Source of the DNA: Tubulanus polymorphus
Lineage: Eukaryota > Nemertea > Palaeonemertea > Tubulaniformes > Tubulanidae
Assembly: GCF_964204645.1 (NCBI RefSeq)
Contig: NC_134027.1
Span: 17,658,485-17,722,484, forward strand
Length of the DNA stretch: 64,000 nt
Direction of reading: 5' to 3'
Shown: positions 12,906 through 22,720 of the stretch, one piece after another
Numbering within the stretch: position 1 is the first letter of the stretch
Layout: each line of letters begins with the position of its first letter
Position numbers and translations under genes: made by a program
The notes under the pieces: generated by a model
Told to the model about the DNA's origin: nothing
The model's database searches: none
Seen by the model: the letters and a program-made list of their open reading frames with translations, nothing else

Positions 12906-13656
12906 TTGATGAATCATAAATATGCATGCAATTATTATCGAAATCGTCTTTTATTTACATGGAATCTTGAAGGGTAATCAGACTGTTCTTCTCAAGATGA
13001 TATTGACGCTTATTTAATCAGTTATCGCTTGTATTAAACTTCTACGAATATCCAATATATCGCTGTAACGCTTTAAACGTTTCTGTACAGTTGCGCCATT
13101 TGGTAACACTCGAAATTCAGGGAATGACCGATGGCAGCGACCAGGTATATTTCTAAAAAGGTCTTCCTGTTCAAACATAACAACGAATTTTCGGACATCC
13201 ACTTCGAAATTATCTTTTTGACCTGACCACTTCTGAAATTCTTCCTTCTCCGATACGGTTGATAAATACTTATTATCGAGTGCGCGGTCAAACTCTCCAA
13301 CAGTACGACTATACCGTACCGTTCTACGGTCTTTTCCGTTAACATGCCATTTGCATCTTTCAATCGTAAAATAGGAAACTTACCTTTGAATTCGCGATTA
13401 AAGAATGCGTTAACCAAATCCATCTCTAAGTTGTGTCCGTTTCCGCCTCGATAGTTTACCTTTCTGTTCCATATTACGTCCATTTGCAAACGTTCAGTTA
13501 GCCAACCATTCAGAGTCCTAGAATGAATGAGCAGTGAGAATATCGCGAGAATGACTGATAGTTCAATCAAAATGTTATCAATCGAATTCGAGGTGCTCAT
13601 TGATATATACCTGCCGTTAGACGATGTCCTAATATCGCATATTTGCTGTGATTTTT

Positions 13657-14906
13657 AGCCCACTTGGGACTTTAGTCCCAGCGGGCTATTGCGTTCACTT
13701 TTCGTCCGTCCGTAGACGGAATCCAGTTATTTTGGGAAGTTTTGAAGACTCATCAAGGTAACGTCTTGATATTTAAGTTACACATGTATCTACCCTAGAC
13801 CCATCTTCAGCCCAAAAACTGGCCCTATCAGAATCAAGACGGCCGACTGGCAGCCATTGTTGTTCGCCAAAATCAGCACTTTTACACATTTTTGAACTTT
13901 TTGAGGGAAATTTTGAAGACGCTTTGATCAATTAGCTTGATCTTTCGGATATATGTGTATCCCCCCCCCTCCCAGGGCCCATCAGCATAACAAAAATTAG
14001 GTCGATCAGCCTCAAGATGGCCGTCCTATGACCTTTTCAGTGCCCAAAAATGTTAATTTTCGCCCGAATCCTGAGTCCTGTAGCTTCCTACTGGTTTGCC
14101 ATTTCTCATTGCAATTTGTGATGGGTATTCTTTGGAAAGGGATGTTTTATACCTGAGACTGTTATTTTTCATCAGCCAATTATGACGCAATTGGTGGCCA
14201 TCTTGGTGTCACCAGTACTCATTCGTAAGTGGGAAAAAGTTTTTCCACATTATCTTGATACCTAAGCGTGTTTTGCTACCACAATCAATTAGAAAGTTGT
14301 AGCTCATAACGTGTTCTATGATTGTGGTGAGTTTCAAGGTAATTGGATTTCGTATATGGCCACCAGGGGGCGTTGAATAATACAATATCTCGCATTTCTT
14401 TATTATATTCGTACCTATGCATATTTTGTAACCACAATCAATTGGAAAGTTGTAGCTCATGACATCATCTATGATTGTTGCAAGTTTTAAGGACATTAGT
14501 TTTTTATATGGTCACCAGGGGGCGTTGAATAGTAGAATAACTTAGTATTTCCTTATTATATTGGTTCCTAGGCATATTTTGTTACCATGATCAATTGCAA
14601 AGTTGTAGTTCATGACATGTTCTATGATTGTGGTGAGTTTCGAGGTGATTGGGTTTTGAATATGGTCACCAGGGGGCGTTGAATAGTAGAATAACTTAGT
14701 ATTTCCATATTAAATTGGTAACGAGGCATATTTTGTTATCAAAATCAATTATAAAATCGTAGCTGCTGACATGTTCTATGATTGTGGTGAGTTTCAAGGT
14801 CATTGGTTTTTGTGTATCGTCACCAGGGGGCGTTGAATATTGAAATTGTTAGATTGTTGAGCAATTGGAACCACTTCCCAAGTGGGCATGGTGTCCCTGG
14901 ACCCCT
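13657..14906 (+). mobile_element. 1.25-kb non-autonomous element inserted in an exon
   Basis: It begins AGCCCACTTGGGACTTTAGT (a small hairpin with CCCAGCGGGCT) and ends CCCAAGTGGGCATGG...GGACCCCTAG. The ends share GCCCACTTGGGA in inverted orientation. A second copy lies in the opposite orientation at 53880-54432 with the same ends. It interrupts an exon of the DUF6589-like gene: coding text stops at about 14910 (minus strand) and resumes as KNHSKYAILGHRL at 13655. The right end has a small hairpin (CCACTT-CCC-AAGTGG) followed by a CTAG end, which recalls Helitron-like 3' ends; the class is otherwise uncertain. No protein is encoded. Confidence 0.75.
14209..14850 (+). repeat. Tandem array, about four units of 153 bp
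   Basis: The marker CACCAGGGGGCGTTGAA begins at 14361, 14513, 14667 and 14821, giving spacings of 152, 154 and 154 bp. Each unit also holds an AAAGTTGTAGCTCATGAC-like and a TCTATGATTGTGGTGAGTTT-like segment. Units differ from each other by substitutions, so the array is not recent. It lies inside the 1.25-kb element and is absent from the shorter copy at 53.9 kb. Confidence 0.85.
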
Positions 14907-15194
14907 AGTTTATAAAAAATCGCAGCGTATCTGTCCTCCAAAATTTGCAGATGACAGGGCCATCATTTTCACGAATAGCTTCTCACCTGGCAAGTTCTTG
15001 CAGACCCGTGAATATTACTCCGATGGAATAATTCAATTTAAAATCTTCACCTTTCTTCTTTTTAAACTTTCGGCAGCTTTCTGAACTATACCACGATCCA
15101 TCTGCAAATATTTACATGTATAATTTTTTTTTCAAATTTTTTACTTCAGAAACTTGCATTAGAAAAAACCGTTTACAATACAAAAAGTGACATA

Positions 15195-15550
15195 ATACCT
15201 GGGATATCATCAGCTGATATGCCAACGCAACTAAAATGGAACCAGCTACCTCTCGTGCAGTTTTCATTGTCGCACCCGATTATCCCACCGGTAGACCCAA
15301 GATCGTTCTTACATATGCAGTACGGGTATTGTTTCCGGCGACATTCATCGGAACAATACCAGTCTCCAACTAAGTCATCCGCATTAAGATCCATGCACGT
15401 TAAATGGAATGTTTTGCAAAATGTATTTGCACAGTCTACTGTCGGTTCCTCGTCTCCTCGAAACCAAAGGAAAAGTGTGAATTGAAACCCATAATTGAGG
15501 ATTGGTTTCGTCTCCTCGAAACCAAAGGAAAAGTGTGAATTGAAACCCAT
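15195..15550 (-). CDS. PHD-finger exon of the DUF6589-like gene
   Basis: The minus-strand translation shows a Cys/His series: CANTFCKTFHLTCM...WYCSDECRR, then YPYCICKND, GCDNENCTRG, WFHFSCVG, and a GT donor after DDIPG. The next exon (near 15102) starts with GSWYSSESCRK, completing the finger but with Ser where a Cys is expected. This reads as a PHD finger, which in general binds histone H3 tails, preceded by a partial related Cys cluster. A 58-bp tandem duplication (15451-15508 and 15509-15566) overlaps the upstream part of this exon and may have shifted its start. Confidence 0.65.
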
Positions 15551-15566
15551 AATTGAGGATTTTTGT
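15451..15566. repeat. 58-bp tandem duplication
   Basis: CGTCTCCTCGAAACCAAAGG starts at 15451 and again at 15509, and the following bases match through ATAATTGAGGATT. Near-identity suggests a recent duplication at the upstream border of the PHD exon. Confidence 0.85.
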
Positions 15567-18301
15567 ATTGAAGTTAGATTAAAATTTACCTTCATTACAT
15601 ATACAGAACGAATCTTCTACTTCATCTTTGAGGATTCTGCGAACATTAGCCTCATTTCCTCTGGCCATACGAAATCAACAATTTCGCCAGCGAATCGGCG
15701 CAGGAAATTTCGTCGGTCTTCTGGGGTGGTTAGTCTAATCGGTGGGGTAGCATCGATCGTATCCATTGCAAGTAGATGTAGCGCTAAAAGAACGACGAAG
15801 GAATGCGTTGCGAACCGAAGAAATTCCGACGTGTGATTGAATGTTTCTCCAACGTCCTTTTTCACATTGTGATGGCCAAAGACGTTCCTGATGTGGGCTA
15901 GAGTCCCACGTTCGGCGACACTCGAACCCTTAAAAAATTCGTTCATTACGTCCTAGAAAGAAATATAATTTGGCGATGAACAAAATACTTAATATTGGGT
16001 AGGTATTAATTTGAATTATTTTACACACCTGCATCAGGAGCATTCTTTTGTGGAATTCCTGTGGGGCCGGCTCCAATCCCTCCAAACGATTCCATTGATC
16101 ATTCGAATTGAACCGCGCGTTTTGTGCGTCATTATGTCGCTCGCACGACAAGCCATCACCCCAACACACAATGGTGGCTGGTGATCCATCCGATAATTTT
16201 GGAATATACTGTTGCAGGTTTTCTAAGATTTTTATCACACAAGCTATCGAAGACGGGTTCTCTTGGAAAACACCTAGATTTGTCTGGAAGCAAAATTGAA
16301 ATGAATGAAATTGAGAAAAAAATGAAATGCGATGGTGAAAAATTCTGAAAATCCAACCTTACCACATTTGATTTCAGTGAAGACTCATCGAATCGATCAT
16401 GGCTTATATGTTTGATGACGAAATCACCGCAGTTTTGTCTGAAGAAGGGGATGTACTTGCACGGAATGCGTTGAACAATCACACCCATACGGAACTTTTC
16501 GCTCCGGAAACAATCATCGTCGGGTAGGAAAATCTCCGTTTTCATGTCGGTCGCTTTCTTCCGTTCTCCGTTGCTGATTACGTTCATGGTATTAATACGA
16601 TTCGTGCATAGGTACGACAGGGCCCATAATTGGAGTTTGTTTCCCTTTTCGAAGTTATTGTGTCGTGTCACCTGTCTTAACGTAACGTTGTCCCAACAAA
16701 TTGTCATACCTGTAGCTACAAGAAAGTAATTATACAATTACATTTAACGGTTAATATCACTGGTAGATTTTGATAATATGAAACATGGCATATGCTATTT
16801 ATACATTGAACTCATTTCACTTACGCGAAATGTTTGTTGACTCAAACAACGAGGAACTGCTATCACTATCTACACTTTCACCAGCATCGGTTTCGGATTC
16901 TTCCGGAGTCGGCGAACGCGATTCTTCGTTTGAACTATTGGAAGACGTTTCAGTGTTTGACTCGGCATCATCCGATGTGGCCAGTTTGCTACTGTCAACT
17001 AGAAATACAATATAAAATTGATATCGTATGTCGAAAATGGATGAAAACTGGCACTACTGATTTGCGTTCAAAACTCACCCTTTGCTGATTGTTGGCGAGG
17101 GGCTTGCGGTTTCGTCAAAAAATCTTCGAGTTCTTCTCTTTCGAATTTGTGACATGCGACTCTTGCAAAACATCAATCATCATTCTGGTCTGTTGGTGGC
17201 CGAAACACAAACCAACGTAGCTGAACATTCTGAAAAGCTAAAAAAGTAATACCGATTAGCAAGGTAAAAGAAATACTAAATGAAATTCGTTATTATGTAT
17301 AAATGGTGAATTACTTTTTGTGAGCAGCCTGCTCTCCACATCTTGGCAGAATTGCACTGCTGAATGAACTTAAACGTCCGTGGATGTCGAGTATTAAGAA
17401 GTATAGCCAATGCCATTCCCATCGCTGGAAATACATGCCTGTTTTTGAGGCTACCACTGAAATAAAAACATATCAATATTTATCAGACTCAACGCTGGTT
17501 TTGCTCTAACACGTGTTTTTATAATTTACTTACCTTAAAACAGAATCGTTGAGAGGTCTCTTTAGGGAGACATATTTCAGACACGCGTAAAGTGTCGGAG
17601 CTTTGGTTTTAACGCAGTCTAATGTGTCGGCCCAAGAAAACGAATTTAGGTCTTCAATGGTTCACAGCTCTTTTGCCAAATGAAAATCCTTTTCTTCTTT
17701 CAGACGTTTCACCTCTGCCGCTCTATTTTTAGTCACAACGTTTATCATCGCTTTTTTCGCCGCACTCGATCGTTTGAATATGAATCTGAAGCCGTGTTTG
17801 TATCGGCTGTCTGCGATATATTTAGAAGCTCGATGAGACGCTTTGATATTTGAAACCTACAAAATATAGAAAAAATTATATACAAACTAATGAATTAGAC
17901 TAAATTCGTTTTCATTGTATAATTTTTCGAACGATTTTTGTACAACGGAAAAAATTGTAAACATTAAATATTTGTAAACATTTTAAATAGATTACATAAT
18001 TATGGTGCGAACACAGTCCCTCAGAGTAGTTTCTCAATATAAAAGGGTATCCAGGGCCGTCCCACGTACGTGCGAATACATTTGAATTTAAGGAGCCCCC
18101 TTCTAAATACGGCCGTGGAATTTTTCAAAATGCTTTGTTTGACGACGAAAAATGTACCAGATTTACGCGGGATTGTGATAATGTAGCTATCATATGGGTA
18201 TTATTTAGCTATCGCATGATTACTCTAAGCTGAACAGTGTCGTATTTGATGATTTTAATATCGAAGTGAAAATCAGAATACACGTACATATGGGTTCATG
18301 T

Positions 18302-18353
18302 GAGTAATAGGGGTAATAGGCTTTCAGATCAAAGGTCGAACGGTCGAGCTCGT
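18302..18353. repeat. Outer extension of the left terminal palindrome
   Basis: These 52 bases, outside the boundary defined by the right repeat, begin GAGTAATAGGGGTAATAGGC. They match, inverted and with divergence, the inner sequence at about 18519-18573. The palindrome at this end is therefore about 270 bp in total, while the right end lacks the extension and goes straight into CAATTGG. Confidence 0.75.
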
Positions 18354-18518
18354 AAAAAATGAAAAACATAAAAATAATTACAATTTCTACTTGAATTACT
18401 CGTGAAACTCATAAAAATGAAAAATGAATTCTCACACGCTCGAATTTATTTTTCATTTTATGAGTTTCACTCCTAATTCAAGTAGAAATTGTAATTATTT
18501 TTATGTTTTTTCATTTTT
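18354..18518. repeat. Terminal hairpin-forming palindrome, left
   Basis: An arm starting AAAAATGAAAAACATAAAAA is matched by its inverse ending TTTTTATGTTTTTTCATTTTT-like at 18518; the loop lies around CTCACACGCTCG (18431). The arms disagree at a few bases (TACTCGTG against TAGGAGTG), giving a mismatch bubble. Confidence 0.9.
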
Positions 18519-18763
18519 ACTCACCCGCCCGTTCAACCTTTAACCCGAAAGCCTATTACCCCTATTACTCTGAAAATATTCATATATATGAATAACATTT
18601 AAATCATTGAACTTCTAAAATCAATTTTAATAAAAAATATAGTATTAAAATGGAAGCAAATAAGTACTACTGCCCAACATGTAATATCGATATAGATAAA
18701 TCCCAAAAAGCAAGACACAATAAAACTAGAACACATTTAGAGAATAAATTGAAACTAGAATAT
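18354..18763 (+). repeat. Polinton left terminal inverted repeat
   Basis: All 410 bases pair with 35593-36002 with no indel and about four substitutions that I can see (one near 18426, three near 18543-18547). The inner boundary falls inside coding sequence: the repeat includes the first 38 codons of the polymerase gene, so its N-terminal zinc finger is present at both ends. Confidence 0.93.
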
Positions 18764-18901
18764 TTACAGTTATATTCAGAACAGTTAACAAAGGGAAAGA
18801 AATTTATTGAATTATGGAATAATGATCCAAATAATGAACAATACGTTGAGGAATTTGATATCAAGGAATCGAAACAACTTATCAAAAGCAGCGAGGAATG
18901 A
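18650..18901 (+). CDS. Chimeric ORF: polymerase finger joined to HNH-gene tail
   Basis: The first 38 residues are those of the polymerase (C2H2 finger CPTCNIDIDKSQKARHNKTR), supplied by the left terminal repeat. At the inner edge of the repeat the reading frame runs into LQLYSEQLTKGKKFIELWNN and NDPNNEQYVE, which duplicates the C-terminus of the HNH ORF ending at 19786, then a short acidic tail. It shares the polymerase's upstream sequence, so it should be transcribed if the polymerase is. It may be a by-product of repeat expansion into the gene rather than a selected protein. Confidence 0.6.
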   Translation: MEANKYYCPTCNIDIDKSQKARHNKTRTHLENKLKLEYLQLYSEQLTKGKKFIELWNNDPNNEQYVEEFDIKESKQLIKSSEE

Positions 18902-18979
18902 AAAAGGATGACGTTGGTCGAAGAAATGGAAGAGGATTCTAAAATTATTAACCAATTTTAATAAAAATATGTATAATAA

Positions 18980-19786
18980 ATGGAGCCGGAACAATCACAA
19001 GCTATAAATATAAACAATAATGGTGTAATAAATATATATCAGAAGACATGTTATAAGTGTTAAATAAATAAGCCATTTACAGAATTTAATAAACATAAAA
19101 AAACTAAAGATGGTAAAAGTTGTTATTGCAAAACTTGTAATAAACTATATAATAAACAATATCGAGCAAATAATCCAGAAAAATATAAAGAAAAAGATAA
19201 ACAATGGAGAGAAAATAATCCAGAAAAGTGGAAAGTTTATAATAAACAATGGAGAGAAAATCACCCAGAATATATGAGAGAATGGAGAGAAAATCACCCA
19301 GAATATATGAGGGAATGGAGGGAAAATAATAGAGAGAATATAAACAATTATCAAAATGAAAAATATGAAACAGATCTAAATTTTAAAATGAAAAAATGTT
19401 TGATAAATAGATTAACACAATTATTCAGTAAAGACAGTCACTCATACACACTATCTAATTTACTAGATTGTTCGGATGAATTCTTCAAATCATGGATAAT
19501 ATTTCAATTCGATGATAAAATGAATATAAATAATTATGGTAATTATTTTCATATTGATCATGTGTTGCCTATTTCTAAATTTGACATGAATGATGAATAT
19601 GATAAAAAGTTAATTTGGAATTGGAAGAATTTAAGACCTTTAGAAAAGAAAGAAAATAAAATAAAATTTAATAAACTAGATTTACAGTTATATTTAGAAC
19701 AGTTAACAAAGGCAAAGAAATTTATTGATCAATGGAATAATAATCCAAATAATGAACAATACGTTGAGTCTTTAATGAGTGGTTAA
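18980..19786 (+). pseudogene. HNH homing-type endonuclease with early stop
   Basis: From ATG 18980 (context ATAATAAATGG) the frame has a TAA at 19061-19063, within a Cys-pair finger (TCYKC, stop, INKPFTEFNKHKKTKDGKSCYCKTC), then continues open to 19786. A run of YNKQWRENNPE-type repeats follows. The nuclease centre is FHIDHVLPISKFD with ...NWKNLRPLEKKENKIKFN, the usual H-D-H and N spacing of HNH enzymes of giant viruses and phages. Translation could restart downstream (ATG 19274), keeping the nuclease but losing the finger. It likely acts as a selfish cargo nuclease in the Polinton. Confidence 0.75.
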
Positions 19787-20033
19787 AGAATAATAGATTT
19801 TAAATAAAATATAATAAAAATTACATACCTTCAACTATCTATTATTTCTATTTTAATTTTTAATATTTTCTTTTCAAAAAGAATACTTTATATTTTGAAT
19901 AGATTCAAATAGAAATTCTTTAAATTCAAATAGCTAGTATCAGTAGTCAATACTAGAGTTCTTTAACTTTTACTATCTAGTATCATTTGAAGAATACTTA
20001 TAATACTATTCTTATTAAATTTCTCTAATATAA
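19787..20033. promoter_or_regulatory. AT-rich leader of the left gene block
   Basis: This is noncoding, AT-rich sequence with several short repeats of CTAGTATCA and TTCAAATAG. It ends CTAATATAAATG, placing TAAATG over the start of the next gene. The equivalent position in the relict copy (41750-42050) also holds degenerate direct repeats. Confidence 0.5.
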
Positions 20034-20636
20034 ATGTCAAAGAAATCGAGTAAGAATAATATTGATATTGAAAAGACATTAGATGATTTAGGTATTAGTG
20101 ATAATAAAGATACAGTTGTTTCTAATTCTATTCAAGTTAATAACAATATAGATTATGAATACTATTTATATTGTAAGCACCATATAGAACTATTGATTGC
20201 CGGTGGAAAAACTAATGAGTTTTTAAATAGAATCATTACTTTTCAAGAATTAGATGCTATGAAACCCGATAAAGTAATAAAATATTTTAAGATTTATGAA
20301 GAAGCTCGATTAGCTAGAATAAATGATTCTATTTCAGATGGTATTGTCAAATGTTATTCAAAATTATGTAACCAGTTAATACCAATTGATGATGAAAATA
20401 AATTATATAATGATTTGAAAAATGACTATTTAGTTATGACTGAATTACAAAAATGGGTTGGATATGCTTCATTTCAATTAGGATCGGTTATGACATTGAT
20501 TTCTACTGGAGTTATAACATTTTCGAATATCAAACCTATGGAATATAAATCAGGTAAGAACGAAACAGATGTACTACAACCAAACGTCGAAACAGAAAAT
20601 GAATCAGAACAAAAATTAACTAAAATAAATGAGTGA
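20034..20636 (+). CDS. Conserved Polinton protein of 200 residues, hydrophobic C-terminal segment
   Basis: I do not recognise a named family. The clear homologue at 42052-42657 in another Polinton fragment keeps EKTLDDLGI near the N-terminus, YEYYLYCKH, RLARINDSIS, LYNDLKNDYLVMTEL and the tail SFQLGSVMTLISTGVITFSNI-like hydrophobic segment (around residues 147-167). Such conservation between diverged copies implies selection on the protein. The hydrophobic segment suggests membrane or virion association. Its last codons overlap the start of the next gene by 8 nt, so the two are probably co-expressed. Confidence 0.75.
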   Translation: MSKKSSKNNIDIEKTLDDLGISDNKDTVVSNSIQVNNNIDYEYYLYCKHHIELLIAGGKTNEFLNRIITFQELDAMKPDKVIKYFKIYEEARLARINDSISDGIVKCYSKLCNQLIPIDDENKLYNDLKNDYLVMTELQKWVGYASFQLGSVMTLISTGVITFSNIKPMEYKSGKNETDVLQPNVETENESEQKLTKINE

Positions 20637-21024
20637 TGGCGTTGAGAAAAAGGCTAGATCCGAGAAACAAATTAAATGGGCAAGAGAATTAGGTAAAAGA
20701 TCATCAGAATTAAAAAAAGCTAAGAAAAAGAAATTAACTGATATAAATGAATCACAGACTTTATCTGATGGTGCCGTACAGCACCCACACGGTGGTATTG
20801 ATTCAAATAATAATCCATCTAATTCTTCTAATGCTGGAAGTAATTATAAATTATATATTACAATTGGATTAGTAACAGTTATTATATTATCCGGCGTAAT
20901 ATATAAATCAAAATTCAAATCTGATGATAAAGATGATTCCAATGACAATAAACCTATCATACCCGAAAATAAGTCAAATCATAAATCAAATGAAAATAAA
21001 TCTAAAATATTATTAATGGATTAA
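20629..21024 (+). CDS. Small single-pass membrane protein
   Basis: 131 residues: a strongly basic N-terminal third (KKARSEKQIKWARELGKRSS and a KKAKKKK run), a Ser/Asn-rich linker, one transmembrane segment at about residues 74-92 (LYITIGLVTVIILSGVIY) and a charged polar tail. The start codon sits in AAATAAATGAG, inside the 3' end of the preceding gene. A truncated homologue with the same layout is at 42590-42931. Family unknown; the basic domain plus anchor would suit linking nucleic acid to a membrane, which is inference. Confidence 0.75.
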   Translation: MSDGVEKKARSEKQIKWARELGKRSSELKKAKKKKLTDINESQTLSDGAVQHPHGGIDSNNNPSNSSNAGSNYKLYITIGLVTVIILSGVIYKSKFKSDDKDDSNDNKPIIPENKSNHKSNENKSKILLMD

Positions 21025-21027
21025 AAT

Positions 21028-22116
21028 ATGATGAAAAAAGAACAATATTTGAGAGATTTATATTATAACCCAGAAAGTGAAGTATCATATTCAAGTGTTT
21101 CGGAATTATGGGATAAAATTAAATCTGATAAAGAAAAAATAAAATATAGTGAATTAAAATCATGGTTACAAAATCAACCAACATATCAAATCCACAAGAA
21201 AATGGATAAAACTTATTTAACAAGAAAAGTAATGGTTTCATATATTGACCAACAATGGCAAGCTGATTTAATTGATATGAAAAACTTAGAAGAACACAAC
21301 AAAGGATATTTCTGGATACTGAATGTTATAGATATATTCAGTAGATACGCATGGAGTATCCCGATTAAAAATAAAACTGGTATAGAAGTTACAAATTCTT
21401 TCAAATTAATATTTAAAGAAGCTATCCCAGATAAAATACAATTTGATGAAGGTAAAGAATTTTATAACAAACATTTCAAAAAACTATTATCTGATAACGA
21501 TGTAGAATATTTTTCAACACATTCAGATAAAAAAGCATCTGTTATAGAAAGATTTAATAGAACATTGAAAACTAGAATGTGGAAATATTTCACCGCTAAT
21601 GAAACATATAAATATATCGATGTGTTAGATGATTTAGTTAAAGGTTATAATAATTCTAAACATAGTTCTATAAACATGAAACCTATACAAGCTAGAAAAG
21701 AAGAAAATTCAGAAATAGTTTGGAATAATTTATATGGTGCGTTTGTTACACATGATTTTGGAGAACCTAAATTTAAAATAGGACAACATGTTAGAATTTC
21801 TAAATATAGAAAAACATTTTATAAAGGTTATACCCCTAATTTTACAGAAGAAATATTTAAAATTAAAAAGATAATATTAACTAAACCATTTGTTTATAAA
21901 TTAGAAGATTTAAAAGATGAAGAAATATTAGGTTATTTCTATGAACAAGAATTATCATTAGTACCAAATCCAGATGAAATAGAATACAAAATAGAAAAAG
22001 TATTGAAAACAAAAACTCTTAAAGGAAAAAAGTATTCTCTGGTGAAATATAAAGGATATGATGATAAATTTAATGAATGGATTTTATCTAGTAAAATTAA
22101 AAGAATAAATGAATAA
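21028..22116 (+). CDS. Polinton integrase, retroviral type with chromodomain
   Basis: 362 residues. The rve-type catalytic core shows D at WQADLIDM (about residue 80), D at IQFDEGKEF (about 139) and E at SVIERFNRTLK (about 174), the DDE triad of retroviral and Polinton integrases. An SH3-like segment follows (FKIGQHVRISKYR) and then a C-terminal chromodomain at about 310-360 (YSLVKYKGYDDKFNEWI). The enzyme should join the element's ends to chromosomal DNA, and the chromodomain may steer it to marked chromatin. The frame is intact. It starts three bases after the previous stop and overlaps the ATPase start by 8 nt. Confidence 0.93.
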   Translation: MMKKEQYLRDLYYNPESEVSYSSVSELWDKIKSDKEKIKYSELKSWLQNQPTYQIHKKMDKTYLTRKVMVSYIDQQWQADLIDMKNLEEHNKGYFWILNVIDIFSRYAWSIPIKNKTGIEVTNSFKLIFKEAIPDKIQFDEGKEFYNKHFKKLLSDNDVEYFSTHSDKKASVIERFNRTLKTRMWKYFTANETYKYIDVLDDLVKGYNNSKHSSINMKPIQARKEENSEIVWNNLYGAFVTHDFGEPKFKIGQHVRISKYRKTFYKGYTPNFTEEIFKIKKIILTKPFVYKLEDLKDEEILGYFYEQELSLVPNPDEIEYKIEKVLKTKTLKGKKYSLVKYKGYDDKFNEWILSSKIKRINE

Positions 22117-22720
22117 AGATTTATTTATATTTGAACCACATAATATGTTAATAACTGGAGTTACAAATTGTGGTAAAACACACTTCATATTATATTTATT
22201 AGAAACTATTTATAAAAATCATTTCGATAATATAATATTATTCTGCCCAACTTATGAAATGAATGAAACGTATAATAGAGATATAGTTAAGATAAAAAAG
22301 TTTATTATATTAGACCCTAAAACAGTAAAAGATAATTTAGATATTTGTATTAAAATAGCATTAGATATTTATAAAGGATCTAATACATTATTTATTATCG
22401 ATGATTGCGCAAATTTACATGATTCTAAAATTAGAGAAAGTGAGTTATGTTATTTAGCTTTCTCTGGTAGACATTTTGGGATAACAACATGGGTTTTAAA
22501 TCAAAGATATAATTCAATTGTTAAAGACTTTAGGGAGAATATAAGATTTCTAGTTTTATTCTACAACAAAGATAGAAAATCTATGCAACAATCATTGGAA
22601 GAAAATCAAATTATACCTACTGAATTACATGATGAATATATGAATAAATTAAAAAATAATAAAGGTTCCAAATTACTTATGAGATTACAATTTCCATATG
22701 AATATAAATTTATAAAATAA
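22109..22720 (+). CDS. Genome-packaging ATPase (FtsK/HerA/A32-like)
   Basis: 203 residues, usual size for the Polinton ATPase. The Walker A loop ITGVTNCGKTHF is at residues 15-26; Walker B is TLFIIDDCANL near residue 95-105, followed by the sensor-like FSGRHFGITTWVLNQRY. By family knowledge it translocates DNA into the capsid. The frame is intact, starts inside the integrase gene within AATAAATGAA, and ends the plus-strand block. A decayed homologue is at 41259-41747. Confidence 0.92.
   Translation: MNKDLFIFEPHNMLITGVTNCGKTHFILYLLETIYKNHFDNIILFCPTYEMNETYNRDIVKIKKFIILDPKTVKDNLDICIKIALDIYKGSNTLFIIDDCANLHDSKIRESELCYLAFSGRHFGITTWVLNQRYNSIVKDFRENIRFLVLFYNKDRKSMQQSLEENQIIPTELHDEYMNKLKNNKGSKLLMRLQFPYEYKFIK

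Larger units (their letters stand above)
13014..17858 (-). pseudogene. DUF6589-like/PHD gene, 3' portion (exons 2 onward), disrupted
   Basis: Minus-strand exons with GT/AG borders: about 17858-17536, 17459-17321, 17234-17087, 16999-16826, 16711-16363, 16285-16030, 15953-15617, a PHD exon about 15550-15195, 15102-14910 continuing at 13655-13620 across an inserted element, 13516 to about 13400, and a tail to 13014. The core carries CVIKILENLQQYIPKLS, CWGDGLSCERHNDAQNARF, RLEGLEPAPQEFHKRMLLMQ, then FFKGSSVAERGTLAHIRNVF and, near the end, DVIWNRKVNYRGGNGHNLEMD. These fit my memory of DUF6589 proteins of invertebrates, some with mid-protein PHD fingers. In-frame stops (after AKEL in the first exon listed; after ELAR near 14990) and frame slips mark it as a pseudogene. 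Its first exon is at 36003-36380. Function unknown; possibly transposon-derived. Confidence 0.65.

Noticed and set aside
12438-12909. ORFs of 112-136 codons on both strands
   Set aside because: They are translations of the foldback repeat and follow its palindromes.
14209-14850. CRISPR-like array
   Set aside because: Units are long (153 bp), diverged and contiguous without unique spacers, inside a eukaryotic element.
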